Origin: an uncultured Clostridia bacterium
GTDB lineage: Bacteria; Bacillota; Clostridia; Christensenellales; UBA1242
Length of the DNA: 36,182 bases
Reading direction: 5' to 3'
Assembly: GCA_944381175.1 (NCBI GenBank)
Contig: CALWKD010000002.1
Location: forward strand, 1-36,182
Of the stretch, positions 14,050-22,441 are shown piece by piece (the first letter of the stretch is position 1; each line of letters opens with the position of its first letter). The notes below the pieces were generated by a model. It did not search any database and had not been told where the DNA came from. It saw nothing but the letters and a program-made list of their open reading frames with translations. The translations under genes and the position numbers were made by a program.

Positions 14050-14067
14050 GTTGAAAGACCATTCAAC
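14050..14067 (+). promoter_or_regulatory. ArsR/CadC operator 2
   Basis: A second copy, GTTGAA-N6-TTCAAC, lies just downstream of the predicted start site and 13 bases before the cadC ATG. Its centre is 35 bases from operator 1, near but not at an integral number of helical turns. Confidence 0.8.
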
Positions 14068-14080
14068 TTTTGGAGGTGTT

Positions 14081-14443
14081 ATGGGAAGAAAAGAAATGGA
14101 GTGTGATTGCGATGTCATTCACAATGAGGTCGTCGAAAATGTCAGGAAAAAGATGATTGATGATGAGAGTTTGCTTGACATCTCTGATTTTTACAAGGCA
14201 CTTTCTGACAGCACGAGATTGAAAATCATAAATGCTTTATACGAGCACGAGATGTGCGTTTGCGACATATCTGTCCTTTTGAATATGACCAAATCTGCCA
14301 TATCTCACCAACTTAAAAACTTGAAGGAACTCAATTTGATTAAGTCGAGAAAGCAAGGAAAAGAAGTCTATTACAGCCTTGCCGATAAGCACGTCAACAT
14401 CGTTTTTGAGATAACTTTGGAGCATATTAAGGAGATGAGATGA
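14081..14443 (+). CDS. cadC: ArsR/SmtB-family metal sensor repressor (CadC-like)
   Basis: 120 residues from the ATG at 14081, which follows TTGGAGGTGTT; a longer frame would begin inside operator 2. The winged-helix core reads ALSDSTRLKIINAL, then the recognition helix KSAISHQLKNLKEL. Both classical metal sites can be seen: Cys59 and Cys61 (C-V-C-D) with Cys8 and Cys10 near the N-terminus, as in the CadC alpha3N site, and Asp102, His104, His115 and Glu118 with the exact D-x-H-x10-H-x2-E spacing of the alpha5 zinc site. It should repress its own operon and let go on binding Cd, Pb or Zn. It overlaps cadA by ATGA. Confidence 0.9.
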   Translation: MGRKEMECDCDVIHNEVVENVRKKMIDDESLLDISDFYKALSDSTRLKIINALYEHEMCVCDISVLLNMTKSAISHQLKNLKELNLIKSRKQGKEVYYSLADKHVNIVFEITLEHIKEMR

Positions 14444-16500
14444 AACGGACTGTAAGAATTGAAGGGCTTGACTGCCCAAACTGCGCTCGCTCCCTGACAA
14501 ACCAAATTAACAAAATTGACAGCGTGCAAAACGCAGACATTGATTTTGTAAACTCAAAGTTGAGTTTTGAGGCAAACGACACGGAAAAAGCGTTGAAAGA
14601 TATCATTTCTTTGACGAAAAAAGTTGAGCCGAACGCAAAAATCATCACTGAAAAGAAGAAAACAAAAATTTTCAACAAGCAGTTTTTCATTGACCTTGCC
14701 TTTCTCGTCGTCGGCACAGCGATCGGGCTTTGTGCACTTTTCATCGATTTGCCGACCCCTGTGTTTTGGGTGATGTTTGTGCTCAGTGCCTTGCTTTTGG
14801 GATACAAAACCTATTACAAAGCGGTCGTGCTTCTGTTTAAAGGCGTCATAAACGAAAACCTACTCCTCACTCTGTCAGTCATTGGCGCGACGGCACTTGG
14901 AGAATATAGAGAAGGACTTATGGTGATTTGTTTGTATTCCATTGGAAAACTTCTGGAAAACTTGGCGGTGGGGCGTTCGAGAAAATCTATTGAAGAACTC
15001 ACCAATCTTCAGCCAGAATATGCAAATTTGCTGATTGACGGAAAAGAAAGCAAAGTTACGCCAGACAAGGTTGCGATTGGCTCAACAATCATAGTTCGCC
15101 CTGGGGAAAGAGTCCCGCTTGATGGCGAAATTGTCGACGGAAATGCTTCACTAAACTGCCAAAGTCTGACTGGAGAAAGCCTTCCTTTCTTTGCAAAAAC
15201 TGGCGAAAAGATTTTGTCTGGAAGCATTGTTTTGGACGGAGTTTTGCAAATTAAAACGACAAATGAATACTCCTCAAGCACTGTCAACAAAATCGTCAAT
15301 TTGATTGAAAATGCACAAGAAAAGAAATCAAAAACTGAGACCTTGATTTCAAAAATTACAAAATGGTACACGCTTGGCGTTTTGGTGCTGTCGGTGCTGG
15401 TGTTTGGAATTGTTTTTGCCGTCACAAAAGTTTTTGACACGGCAATTTATCGCGGATTGATAATTTTGGTTGTGTCCTGTCCTTGTGCCTTTGCCATTTC
15501 AGTTCCACTCACCTACTTCTCTGGCATTGGGAACGCCTCAAAGCACGGAATTTTGATTAAGGGTTCAAACTATCTCGACGCTTGTGCAAAACTTGACCTT
15601 GTCACCTTTGACAAAACAGGGACTTTGACGACTGGAAATTTCTCTGTCGACGAAGTGAAAATTTTGGATGAAAAATATTCAAAAGATGAAATCATTTACC
15701 TCGCCTGTCTTGGAGAGCAAAATTCCATTCATCCGCTCGCAAAATCAATTATGAGTCTAAACTCAAAGCCTTTGGAAAAAGTGGAAAATGTCAAGGAAGA
15801 AGCGGGAAGTGGACTTAGTTTCAGTTATAAAGGGGAAAAATATTTTATTGGCAGAAAAAACAAAGACAACAAATCAACTTTGGTGGAACTTTACAAAGGA
15901 AACAGCCTCTTGGCAATTTTCCACTTGAGTGACACAATAAAAGACACTGCCCGCGCTTCCATTCAGCAGTTGAAGAACTTGAACATCAAGACTTGTCTAC
16001 TTTCTGGCGACAACAAAGAAAGTGTTGAGGCTGTGGCAAATGCCATTGGGATTGATGAGGTGAAATACCAACTCCTTCCACAAGACAAATTTGAATGGAT
16101 TGACAAAGTCAAATCGACATCGTCGCAAATGGTGGGTTATGTCGGCGACGGAATAAATGATGCCCCGTCCTTGACCCGTGCAGATGTCGGAATAAGTATG
16201 GGCATAAATGGCTCGCCAGCCAGCATTGAGGCGTCCGATGTCGTGCTTGTCGATGACAACCCGACCAAAGTCGCAAGTGCAATCAAAATTTCAAGATTTA
16301 CAAGAAGTATTGTTTGGCAAAATATAATTCTCTCCGCTGTGGTCAAAGCAACATTCTTGCTTCTTGGAGCATTTGGAGTGACTGGTATGCTGAGTGCCGT
16401 TTTCGCCGATGTCGGAGTCACACTTTTGGCGATATTAAACAGTATGAGGGCGTTGCGATACAACCCAAACAAGACGAAAAAAATCAAGACCAAAAAATAA
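14440..16500 (+). CDS. cadA: P1B-type heavy-metal ATPase (Cd/Zn/Pb efflux)
   Basis: 686 residues. One N-terminal HMA domain has GLDCPNCA (Cys12, Cys15). The membrane metal site is S-C-P-C-A (Cys347-Pro-Cys349), the phosphorylated Asp391 lies in DKTGTLTTG, the HP motif is SIHPLAKS and the hinge is GDGINDAP (about 569-576). A late helix reads AVFADVGVTLLAILNSMRAL, with the Asp used by ZntA/CadA pumps, which favours divalent Zn/Cd/Pb over Cu. The T-G-E actuator motif is SLTGESLP. It pumps metal out across the membrane using ATP. Its partner cadC and the two operators upstream show metal-induced control. Which ion it prefers is not certain. Confidence 0.95.
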   Translation: MKRTVRIEGLDCPNCARSLTNQINKIDSVQNADIDFVNSKLSFEANDTEKALKDIISLTKKVEPNAKIITEKKKTKIFNKQFFIDLAFLVVGTAIGLCALFIDLPTPVFWVMFVLSALLLGYKTYYKAVVLLFKGVINENLLLTLSVIGATALGEYREGLMVICLYSIGKLLENLAVGRSRKSIEELTNLQPEYANLLIDGKESKVTPDKVAIGSTIIVRPGERVPLDGEIVDGNASLNCQSLTGESLPFFAKTGEKILSGSIVLDGVLQIKTTNEYSSSTVNKIVNLIENAQEKKSKTETLISKITKWYTLGVLVLSVLVFGIVFAVTKVFDTAIYRGLIILVVSCPCAFAISVPLTYFSGIGNASKHGILIKGSNYLDACAKLDLVTFDKTGTLTTGNFSVDEVKILDEKYSKDEIIYLACLGEQNSIHPLAKSIMSLNSKPLEKVENVKEEAGSGLSFSYKGEKYFIGRKNKDNKSTLVELYKGNSLLAIFHLSDTIKDTARASIQQLKNLNIKTCLLSGDNKESVEAVANAIGIDEVKYQLLPQDKFEWIDKVKSTSSQMVGYVGDGINDAPSLTRADVGISMGINGSPASIEASDVVLVDDNPTKVASAIKISRFTRSIVWQNIILSAVVKATFLLLGAFGVTGMLSAVFADVGVTLLAILNSMRALRYNPNKTKKIKTKK

Positions 16501-16505
16501 AAAAG

Positions 16506-16549
16506 AGAGCAGTAAAAATTGGCTAAGCCCAAAACTCTGCTCTTTTTTG
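16506..16549 (+). terminator. Intrinsic terminator of the cad operon
   Basis: AGAGCAG pairs with CTGCTCT across a loop that holds a smaller TTGG/CCAA stem, followed by TTTTTT. The next 130 bases to 16677 are AT-rich with nothing recognised. Confidence 0.75.
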
Positions 16550-16677
16550 TTTCTTTAATTTAATTTTTGAAAAACATATTGCGTAACTCATTTTTCAAAC
16601 TAATACAAAAAATTGTGGTAAAAATTTATTTTCCCTATTTTTTAGTTTTTTTTGCTAGCGTCAAAATCTTTGAGCCT

Positions 16678-18249
16678 TTAAAGGTTTCTGTATATGCTTT
16701 CAGCAACTTTTATCCCGTCCTGAGCACTTGAAACAATTCCACCTGCAAATCCTGCACCCTCGCCGACAGGAAAAAGTCCTTTGATGTTGCTCTCAAAATT
16801 TTCGTCTCGGCAAATGGTGAGAGGGCAACTTGAACGGCTCTCAATCGCAATCAGCAAGTTTTCATCTTTTGCGAAATTTTTCAACTTTTTCTCAAGCAAT
16901 GGAAGCCCAATTTTCAGACTCTCGGAAACAAAACTTGGCAAGCATTTCTCGATTTTTGTGAAGGTGAGATTTGGTCTGTAAGAAAAATTTATGTCAGTTT
17001 TCGTCTCCTTTCCATAGACAAAACTTCCCACGCTTTCGGCTGGAGCATTGAAGTTTCCACCGCCGAGACTAAAGGCAAGTTTTTCGTATTTTGCTTGAAA
17101 CTCCACTCCAGCAAGCGGGTCATCCGAGCCATAATCTTCTGGCGTCACATTCACCAAAACCGCACTGTTTGCGTTTTCTTTATCTCTTGCAAAATCACTC
17201 ATTCCATTTGTGACGATTTCGCCCTCGTCCGAACTTGACGCCACCACTTGCCCGCCTGGACACATACAGAAAGTGAAAATTGCACGACCATTTGGCAGGT
17301 GCTGAACAAGTTTGTAATCTGCATTCGGCAACCCTTCCACCTTCTTTTGACCATACTGGCTTAAGTTTATGTCGCTTTGCTTTTGCTCAATTCTAACGCC
17401 CATTGCGAAAGGTTTTTGTTTGAGTTCGGCTCCTTTCTCTTTCAAAAGCCTGAAAACATCTCTGGCACTGTGCCCGACGCACAAAAGGACTCTGTCCGTC
17501 TCAATAAACTTCTCTTCACCACTTTCAACATTCAAAACCTTTATCTTTTGCAATTTGTCCTCTTCCACAACGATGTCGACAAGTTTGGTCGAAAACATAA
17601 AAGTTCCTCCAAGCGATTTGATGTGCTCTCGGATGTTTTTCACCACCTCTTTAAGTTTGTCGCTTCCAATATGTGGCTTGCTTAGGTATGTTGTCTCTTT
17701 TGGTGCTCCAAAGTTGTGAAGTTCTTCGATGACAACTTTGCACAGGTCATTGTTTAAATTTGTGTTGAGTTTTCCGTCGCTGAAAGTGCCTGCACCACCC
17801 TCTCCAAATTGGACATTTGAAAATTTGTTCAACACTCTGTTGTTCCAGAAATTTTCAACATCTTTTTCTCGCTCGTCGACCATTTTGCCTTGCTCAATAA
17901 CAATCGGACAAAGTCCCATTCTTGCAAGAGCAAGTCCTGCAAACATCCCACTTGGGCCAAATCCGACAACCACAATCTTCTTGTCCGTCGATTTCTTCTC
18001 ATAAATCAATCTTTTGCTCGATTTTTTGTATTCAAGATTTGGAAATCTTTTCTCGAGATTGTTTTTCAAATCCACGCCAATGGTGGCGACAAATCTGATG
18101 TTTGGTTTTTTGCGAGCATCCACTGCAAGTTTCAAAATTTCAAAATGCATCACTTCGCTTTTGTTGAGCCTCAACTTTTTGCAAACGCACCTAATTATAT
18201 CTGCATCACAAAAACCAATCGGAAGTGAAATTTGCTCCACTCTTATCAT
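16678..18249 (-). CDS. FAD-dependent dehydrogenase (COG2509 type)
   Basis: 523 residues from the ATG at 18249, which overlaps the upstream stop (ATGA) and has GGGAGAG before it. A small N-terminal alpha/beta domain (about residues 1-80) precedes a Rossmann FAD-binding motif KKIVVVGFGPSGMFAGLALA (about 85-104). Then come VQFGEGGAGTFSDGKLNT, typical of this uncharacterised flavoprotein family, a second dinucleotide segment RVLLCVGHSARDVF, and the C-terminal FAD-contact GLFPVGEGAGFAGGIVSSA. The substrate is unknown. It is encoded with a BaiN-like flavoprotein, a pairing that suggests a shared pathway or reductive housekeeping role (inference). Confidence 0.88.
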   Translation of the reverse strand: MIRVEQISLPIGFCDADIIRCVCKKLRLNKSEVMHFEILKLAVDARKKPNIRFVATIGVDLKNNLEKRFPNLEYKKSSKRLIYEKKSTDKKIVVVGFGPSGMFAGLALARMGLCPIVIEQGKMVDEREKDVENFWNNRVLNKFSNVQFGEGGAGTFSDGKLNTNLNNDLCKVVIEELHNFGAPKETTYLSKPHIGSDKLKEVVKNIREHIKSLGGTFMFSTKLVDIVVEEDKLQKIKVLNVESGEEKFIETDRVLLCVGHSARDVFRLLKEKGAELKQKPFAMGVRIEQKQSDINLSQYGQKKVEGLPNADYKLVQHLPNGRAIFTFCMCPGGQVVASSSDEGEIVTNGMSDFARDKENANSAVLVNVTPEDYGSDDPLAGVEFQAKYEKLAFSLGGGNFNAPAESVGSFVYGKETKTDINFSYRPNLTFTKIEKCLPSFVSESLKIGLPLLEKKLKNFAKDENLLIAIESRSSCPLTICRDENFESNIKGLFPVGEGAGFAGGIVSSAQDGIKVAESIYRNL

Positions 18250-19388
18250 AAGCACTCTCCCACAATGTGACCACTTGTCCACGCCCACTGCAAATTGTAA
18301 CCACCGCAGACGCCGTCAACATCCACAATCTCGCCAATAAAATACAAATTTGGAATTTCCTTGCTCATCAAATTTTCATCCAATTCTTCCAATGGAACTC
18401 CTCCAGAGAATACTTGATTGTTCTCCAAATGCCCAATGATTTTAAATCGCAAACCCTTGATTGTTTTCGCCAGTTTCAAAAGGTCTTGTTCAGTCAGTTT
18501 TGTTGATAAAACATTTGTGTTCATTTTGCTTTGCTTGAAAATCTCATTTGCAACCGCATTTTGAAACATCCCAACAAAAAATTTGTCAAGACGAATGCTC
18601 AACTCCTTTCTTTTGGCAAGCATCTTCGTCAATTTTTCAAGTGGAATATCTGGCAAAACATCAATCTCAACCTCACCAAAAAAATCGCCCCGTCTTGCAA
18701 AAATGGTCGATAGATTGAAAATAACAATTCCACTGAGTCCATTTTCTCTAAAAAGCACTTCGCCTCTCTCGCTCTTTTCTTCACCAAAATTGTTCCTTGC
18801 TTTCACAAGCACATTTGAAAGCCTGACTCCATTCAAATCTCTTGTGCCGTCGCTTTTAAAGGAGACAAGGCTCGGAGCAAATTCCCTATGTTTGACGCCC
18901 AATTGGTTCAAAATTTGCGAAGAATTTCCTCCAGTTGCCACGACCAAAACTTTTGCACGAATTGTGTTTTTTTCTGTTTGAACAATAAACTCGCCCCCAA
19001 TTCTTTCCACCTTGCTCACTTTTTCGTTTAAAAAAGAAGAGACATTTTCTTTCAGTCCAAAATTCAGCACATCGACGACACTTTTTGCGGAATTGGAAAT
19101 TGGATAAACTCTCCCTTCCTCATCGGAATAAGTGACAAGCCCTAACTTTTTAAAAAATTCTAATGTCTTCTTTTCATCAAAACGCTTCAAAAAGCGGTCA
19201 ATGTTCGTATTGTAAAACTCAGATGTGACATTCGCATTTGTGAGATTGCAACGCCCATTCCCAGTCACCATAATCTTTTTCGCAATTTTTGCCCCGCTGT
19301 CAATGATTGCGACACGCTTATCTTTGATGACAGAACCGCACATCACACCGCTTGCACCAGCGCCGATTATCACAACATCAAATTCCAT
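18246..19388 (-). CDS. HI0933/BaiN-like NAD(P)/FAD-dependent oxidoreductase
   Basis: 380 residues from the ATG at 19388 (GAGAGGG upstream); a longer frame runs into the intergenic region and lacks support. Marks: FAD motif DVVIIGAGASGVMCG at residues 4-18, then KIMVTGNGRCNLTN, the hallmark of the HI0933/YhiN family, ATGGNSS, and the C-terminal FIGEIVDVDGVCGGYNLQWA with the G-G-Y/F-N-L-Q-W-A signature. Relatives include BaiN, implicated in bile-acid flavin chemistry, but most members have no assigned substrate. It is first of a two-gene operon. Confidence 0.9.
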   Translation of the reverse strand: MEFDVVIIGAGASGVMCGSVIKDKRVAIIDSGAKIAKKIMVTGNGRCNLTNANVTSEFYNTNIDRFLKRFDEKKTLEFFKKLGLVTYSDEEGRVYPISNSAKSVVDVLNFGLKENVSSFLNEKVSKVERIGGEFIVQTEKNTIRAKVLVVATGGNSSQILNQLGVKHREFAPSLVSFKSDGTRDLNGVRLSNVLVKARNNFGEEKSERGEVLFRENGLSGIVIFNLSTIFARRGDFFGEVEIDVLPDIPLEKLTKMLAKRKELSIRLDKFFVGMFQNAVANEIFKQSKMNTNVLSTKLTEQDLLKLAKTIKGLRFKIIGHLENNQVFSGGVPLEELDENLMSKEIPNLYFIGEIVDVDGVCGGYNLQWAWTSGHIVGECL

Positions 19389-19437
19389 ATTCCCTCTCTT
19401 TTCTTGCCTAAAAAATAAATTTCCATTTGTCACGTTC

Positions 19438-19446
19438 AGTATAACA
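19438..19446 (-). promoter_or_regulatory. Possible extended -10 promoter of the flavoprotein pair
   Basis: On the minus strand TG-T-TATACT (19446-19438), with no good -35 at 17 bases. It lies about 50 bases upstream of the BaiN-like start. Confidence 0.4.
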
Positions 19447-19574
19447 CACTTCGAGCAAAATTGCTCCACGAATTTGCGTTTTCCCAAAATTTTCCCAAAA
19501 CAGCCTCAAATGAAGAAGAAAAGTTGCGTTTTTGTTTGTTTTATGATAACATAATTTCATCAAAGGAGCAAAAA

Positions 19575-20108
19575 ATGAACATTTGGAAAGATATAAACAA
19601 AGAAAGAGTGAAACCAGAGGACTTCTTGGCTTGCATTGAAATTCAGCAAGGCGACAAGGCTAAATACGAACTCGACAAAGAGACTGGCTGTTTGATTATG
19701 GACAGAATTCTTTACACAAGCACCCACTATCCTATGAATTATGGTTTTATTCCACTCACCTACTGCGGTGATAAAGACCCGCTCGATGTCTTTGTCCTCT
19801 GCTCCCAGCCACTTGAGAGATTGTGTCTTGTCAGATGTTATCCAATCGGTGTCGTGACAATGACCGACCGAAGCAAAAGAGACGAAAAAATCATTGCAAT
19901 TCCTTACGGCGACCCACAATACAACAGTTACAAGGACATAAGCGAACTTCCAAACCACATTTTCCAAGAACTTATGCACTTTTTGAGGGTTTATAAAGAA
20001 CTCGAGGACAAACCTGTCAAAGTCAAAGAACTTGGAAATCACCAAAAAGCAATTGAAATTATTGAAGAAAGTCTCGCGCTTTACGACAAGGAAATCTTGA
20101 AAAAATAG
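19575..20108 (+). CDS. ppa: Soluble inorganic pyrophosphatase (family I)
   Basis: 177 residues from the ATG at 19575, with AAAGGAG six bases upstream. Family I marks: KYELDKETG (about 30-38) with the conserved K, E and Y positions, MDRILY (Arg44), HYPMNYGFIP (Tyr56) and the metal-binding D-x-D-P-x-D at Asp66, Asp68 and Asp71 (CGDKDPLDV). A later K-x-x-Y-K appears as HFLRVYKELED. The enzyme hydrolyses pyrophosphate in the cytoplasm and drives biosynthesis forward. Length is normal. It is divergent from the flavoprotein operon; a plus-strand promoter upstream is not clear (TTGCGT-17-TAACAT is a weak candidate). Confidence 0.95.
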   Translation: MNIWKDINKERVKPEDFLACIEIQQGDKAKYELDKETGCLIMDRILYTSTHYPMNYGFIPLTYCGDKDPLDVFVLCSQPLERLCLVRCYPIGVVTMTDRSKRDEKIIAIPYGDPQYNSYKDISELPNHIFQELMHFLRVYKELEDKPVKVKELGNHQKAIEIIEESLALYDKEILKK

Positions 20109-20127
20109 CACCCGATGCTATTTTTTT
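20101..20127 (+). terminator. Intrinsic terminator of ppa
   Basis: AAAAATAGCA, five-base loop CCCGA, TGCTATTTTTTT; the stem begins inside the last codons of ppa. Confidence 0.8.
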
Positions 20128-20130
20128 GTA

Positions 20131-20159
20131 TTGACAAGCCTCCTTTTTCGTGTTATCAT
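20131..20159 (+). promoter_or_regulatory. Consensus sigma-A promoter
   Basis: -35 TTGACA (20131-20136), 17-base spacer, -10 TATCAT (20154-20159), 20 bases before the ATG at 20179. It starts only four bases after the ppa terminator. Confidence 0.85.
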
Positions 20160-20178
20160 AGCAAGCGTGAGGAGTAAA

Positions 20179-20835
20179 ATGAAAAACTTATCATTGGAAA
20201 ACGCAATAAAAATTTCAAAAGCACATCAAATTTCCGATTCTATTGAATTTTCATTTGAAAATGTGAAAAATTCTTCTCTTTCAGCGACAGAGAGTTGCGC
20301 AGTTTTGTTGATTAAATACGCAAATTCCGCTCATTCGTATTTCCCAACCACAAAAGTTGGAGAAGCCTTCATCTCTTCAAATTCTGCACAACCAAAATAT
20401 CACCAATCAGTTATTTGTGGAAAAGAGAAGTTTTCATTCAGCCTTATTTCGCAAACTGTGCTTGACGCTCTTGGTTGCAATCCAAACGACTGCCACCAAA
20501 ACTGCATAAACATCTGTTCAAATTTCAACAAAGGTGTTTTGCACACGGCGGAGATTTCGGTTGTTTCAAAAGAGAATTCTTCTCTGTCAGGTATTTTGCA
20601 CAGTTTTCTCGAAATTGAGGATGAGGTTTTTGATTTCACATATGGATTTAAGATGCCAAAACCAGAATATTTCCGACTTTTGAATGTAAATGACCTTACT
20701 CAAACGCCAGCATCAAAAGTCCACGCTGATATTTGCGACGGAACTTTATCCCAAATTTCAGACAAAAACATCAGCCCTGAGGTTTATCTTATGGCAAGAA
20801 ATGATTGTGCAAGATTGGTCGGAAACAACAAATAA
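20179..20835 (+). CDS. Uncharacterised 218-residue cytoplasmic protein
   Basis: The ATG at 20179 is chosen because GTGAGGAG lies upstream and the frame further upstream coincides with the promoter. No family was recognised. The protein has no signal peptide or membrane helix. It is Ser-rich in the first third and has a Cys cluster CNPNDCHQNCINIC near residue 115 (four Cys in 14 residues), which could bind metal or a cluster. The C-terminal part is acidic with further Cys. No downstream terminator is clear before the PAP2 gene 112 bases on. Confidence 0.75.
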   Translation: MKNLSLENAIKISKAHQISDSIEFSFENVKNSSLSATESCAVLLIKYANSAHSYFPTTKVGEAFISSNSAQPKYHQSVICGKEKFSFSLISQTVLDALGCNPNDCHQNCINICSNFNKGVLHTAEISVVSKENSSLSGILHSFLEIEDEVFDFTYGFKMPKPEYFRLLNVNDLTQTPASKVHADICDGTLSQISDKNISPEVYLMARNDCARLVGNNK

Positions 20836-20947
20836 ACTTAAAAAGTTTTAAATAAATGCTCGAAATTTTGCCAAAACTTGATTTTTGTTTTAATTTTTGA
20901 GTTTTTTATGATAAAATACACCTATAATAATTTTGGAAGGTCCACAG

Positions 20948-21652
20948 ATGAAGAAGTTTTTTTCTAAAATATCATACGCTATATTGCCTTTTTTACTTTT
21001 TGGATTGACACTCGCTGTCACTTTTTTTGGAAACCAAATTTTGACAAATTCCGCCGACCCGAATTCAATGCACTATGGGACAACTTGGGCACACACCCCG
21101 CTCGACGACAAAATTCCGCTTATATCGGGCTTTATTTACATCTATTATCTGACCTTCCCAGTTGGAATAATCACATTCTTTTATTTGGCATACAAAAACA
21201 AAACAAAACTTTATGATATATTTGTCACGCTTTGCTTAAGTTTTGCAATCTCTGGAATAATCTATTTCTTCTTTCAAACGAGATTCATCAAACCCGACTT
21301 CACACCAGAAACTTTCACCGACAAACTCGTCGTTTGGACTTGGAACTCAACAAATCCGACAAACTGCTTTCCGTCCCAACACTGCTTTATGGCGATTGCA
21401 GTTTTCATCTCTTGTGTAGATTGCAAGGAAATGAAATGGTGGTATAGAATTTTTGGTTGTATTATAGGAATCTTGATTGTTCTCTCAACCGTTTTCACCC
21501 GCCAACACTATTGGGTTGATTTCCTCGGTTCACTTGCAATTATGGTCCCTATCTTCCTGCTTACAAGATTTTCAAGATCTGGAAAAGTGGTGGAAAGAAA
21601 ATTCGACAACTTTTATCTAAAACTAAAGAAGAAAGAGAAAAAGAAAAGTTAG
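20948..21652 (+). CDS. PAP2-superfamily membrane phosphatase
   Basis: 234 residues from the ATG at 20948, preceded by GGAAGG. Six hydrophobic segments. The catalytic motifs are F-P-S-Q-H (142-145) and T-R-Q-H-Y-W-V-D (Arg185, His187, Asp191), which fit P-S-G/Q-H and S-R-x-x-x-x-x-H-x-x-x-D in slightly shortened form; T-R-F-I-K-P (111-116) may serve the first motif. Members remove phosphate from lipid phosphates such as phosphatidic acid or undecaprenyl pyrophosphate on the outer membrane face. The tail is Lys-rich. A TATAAT at 20923-20928 lies close upstream but its -35 is poor. Confidence 0.85.
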   Translation: MKKFFSKISYAILPFLLFGLTLAVTFFGNQILTNSADPNSMHYGTTWAHTPLDDKIPLISGFIYIYYLTFPVGIITFFYLAYKNKTKLYDIFVTLCLSFAISGIIYFFFQTRFIKPDFTPETFTDKLVVWTWNSTNPTNCFPSQHCFMAIAVFISCVDCKEMKWWYRIFGCIIGILIVLSTVFTRQHYWVDFLGSLAIMVPIFLLTRFSRSGKVVERKFDNFYLKLKKKEKKKS

Positions 21653-21671
21653 TCACCTTTCAAACCAATAC

Positions 21672-21707
21672 AAAAATAGTGGAAGAAATTATTCCCACTA
21701 TTTTTTT
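21672..21707 (+). terminator. Intrinsic terminator of the PAP2 gene
   Basis: AAAAATAGTGG pairs with CCACTATTTTT across an 11-12 base loop, with an extended T-run. Confidence 0.8.
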
Positions 21708-21774
21708 AATTTCATAATCAACAAACATAAGAGTAATTTTTTTGTTTTTTTTGCGATTACTTTCAAAAAAATTA

Positions 21775-21803
21775 TTGCATTATTTTTTTAAAGGGTTTAT
21801 ACT
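21775..21803 (+). promoter_or_regulatory. Sigma-A type promoter
   Basis: -35 TTGCAT (21775-21780), 17-base spacer, -10 TATACT (21798-21803), 33 bases before the ATG. Confidence 0.7.
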
Positions 21804-21835
21804 ATAAATATAACTAAAGATAGGAGATTAAGTTT

Positions 21836-22345
21836 ATGTGGCCATTTACGAGAAAAAAGAAGAAAGAAGAAAAGAAAGAAGTTCAAGAGGAAAGAGAAGT
21901 TCCTCAAACCCAAGCAGTTGAAGAAAAGCCTGCACCTGTCAAAGAGACTTCGGCAAAGGCAAACGGGTCAAAGAAGGTGGCAAGCACTTCTGCAAAGCCA
22001 AAGCAGTCTACCACAAGCAAGACCGCAAAGCAAGCGGAAACAAGCAAAAAACAATCATCAACAAAAAGCACCGCACAAAAAAGTGCGGAAACCAAGAAAT
22101 CCACTTCCAAAGCCACGACAAAAGAGACAAAATCTTCCGAAGAAGGCACAAGAAAGTCAATTTATCGTGTGGTCTATGACAAGGAAGCAAGAGTTTGGCT
22201 TATAAAAAAGGATGGTGCAAAGAGAACTATCGCCTCTTTCAAGACAAAAGAGGAAGCATTAAACAGAGTTAAAGAATTGTCTGAGACACAAGACCTTAAT
22301 TTTGTTGTGCATAAAAAAGACGGAAAATTTCAGAAAAAAAGTTAA
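21836..22345 (+). CDS. DUF2188-like protein with long K/S/T-rich N-terminal region
   Basis: 169 residues. Residues 5-105 are low complexity, rich in K, E, S, T and A (for example SKTAKQAETSKKQSST), with no hydrophobic segment. Residues about 107-167 resemble DUF2188: Y-R-V-V-Y-D...R-V-W-L-I-K-K-D-G-A-K-R, A-S-F-K-T-K-E-E-A, L-N-F-V-V-H-K-K-D-G-K-F. Members are small proteins of unknown role often seen near stress or mobile genes. The very basic tail might bind nucleic acid (inference). It is a single-gene unit with TAGGAG upstream, its own promoter and a terminator. Confidence 0.8.
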   Translation: MWPFTRKKKKEEKKEVQEEREVPQTQAVEEKPAPVKETSAKANGSKKVASTSAKPKQSTTSKTAKQAETSKKQSSTKSTAQKSAETKKSTSKATTKETKSSEEGTRKSIYRVVYDKEARVWLIKKDGAKRTIASFKTKEEALNRVKELSETQDLNFVVHKKDGKFQKKS

Positions 22346-22412
22346 TTTATTTCAACCACCTAAACAATAATAATCCTCAAAAATTTTTCAAAATTATCAA
22401 TAAATGAAATAA

Positions 22413-22438
22413 AAAACACGCAAAATCGCGTGTTTTTT
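22413..22438. terminator. Bidirectional terminator between the DUF2188-like gene and tmk
   Basis: A perfect 9-bp stem AAAACACGC/GCGTGTTTT with a six-base loop has an A-run on one side and a T-run on the other. It lies within 5 bases of the tmk stop codon. Confidence 0.85.
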
Positions 22439-22441
22439 ATT

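Noticed and set aside
20131..20178. Upstream start for the 218-residue protein
   Set aside because: The extra codons coincide with the -35 and -10 of a consensus promoter.
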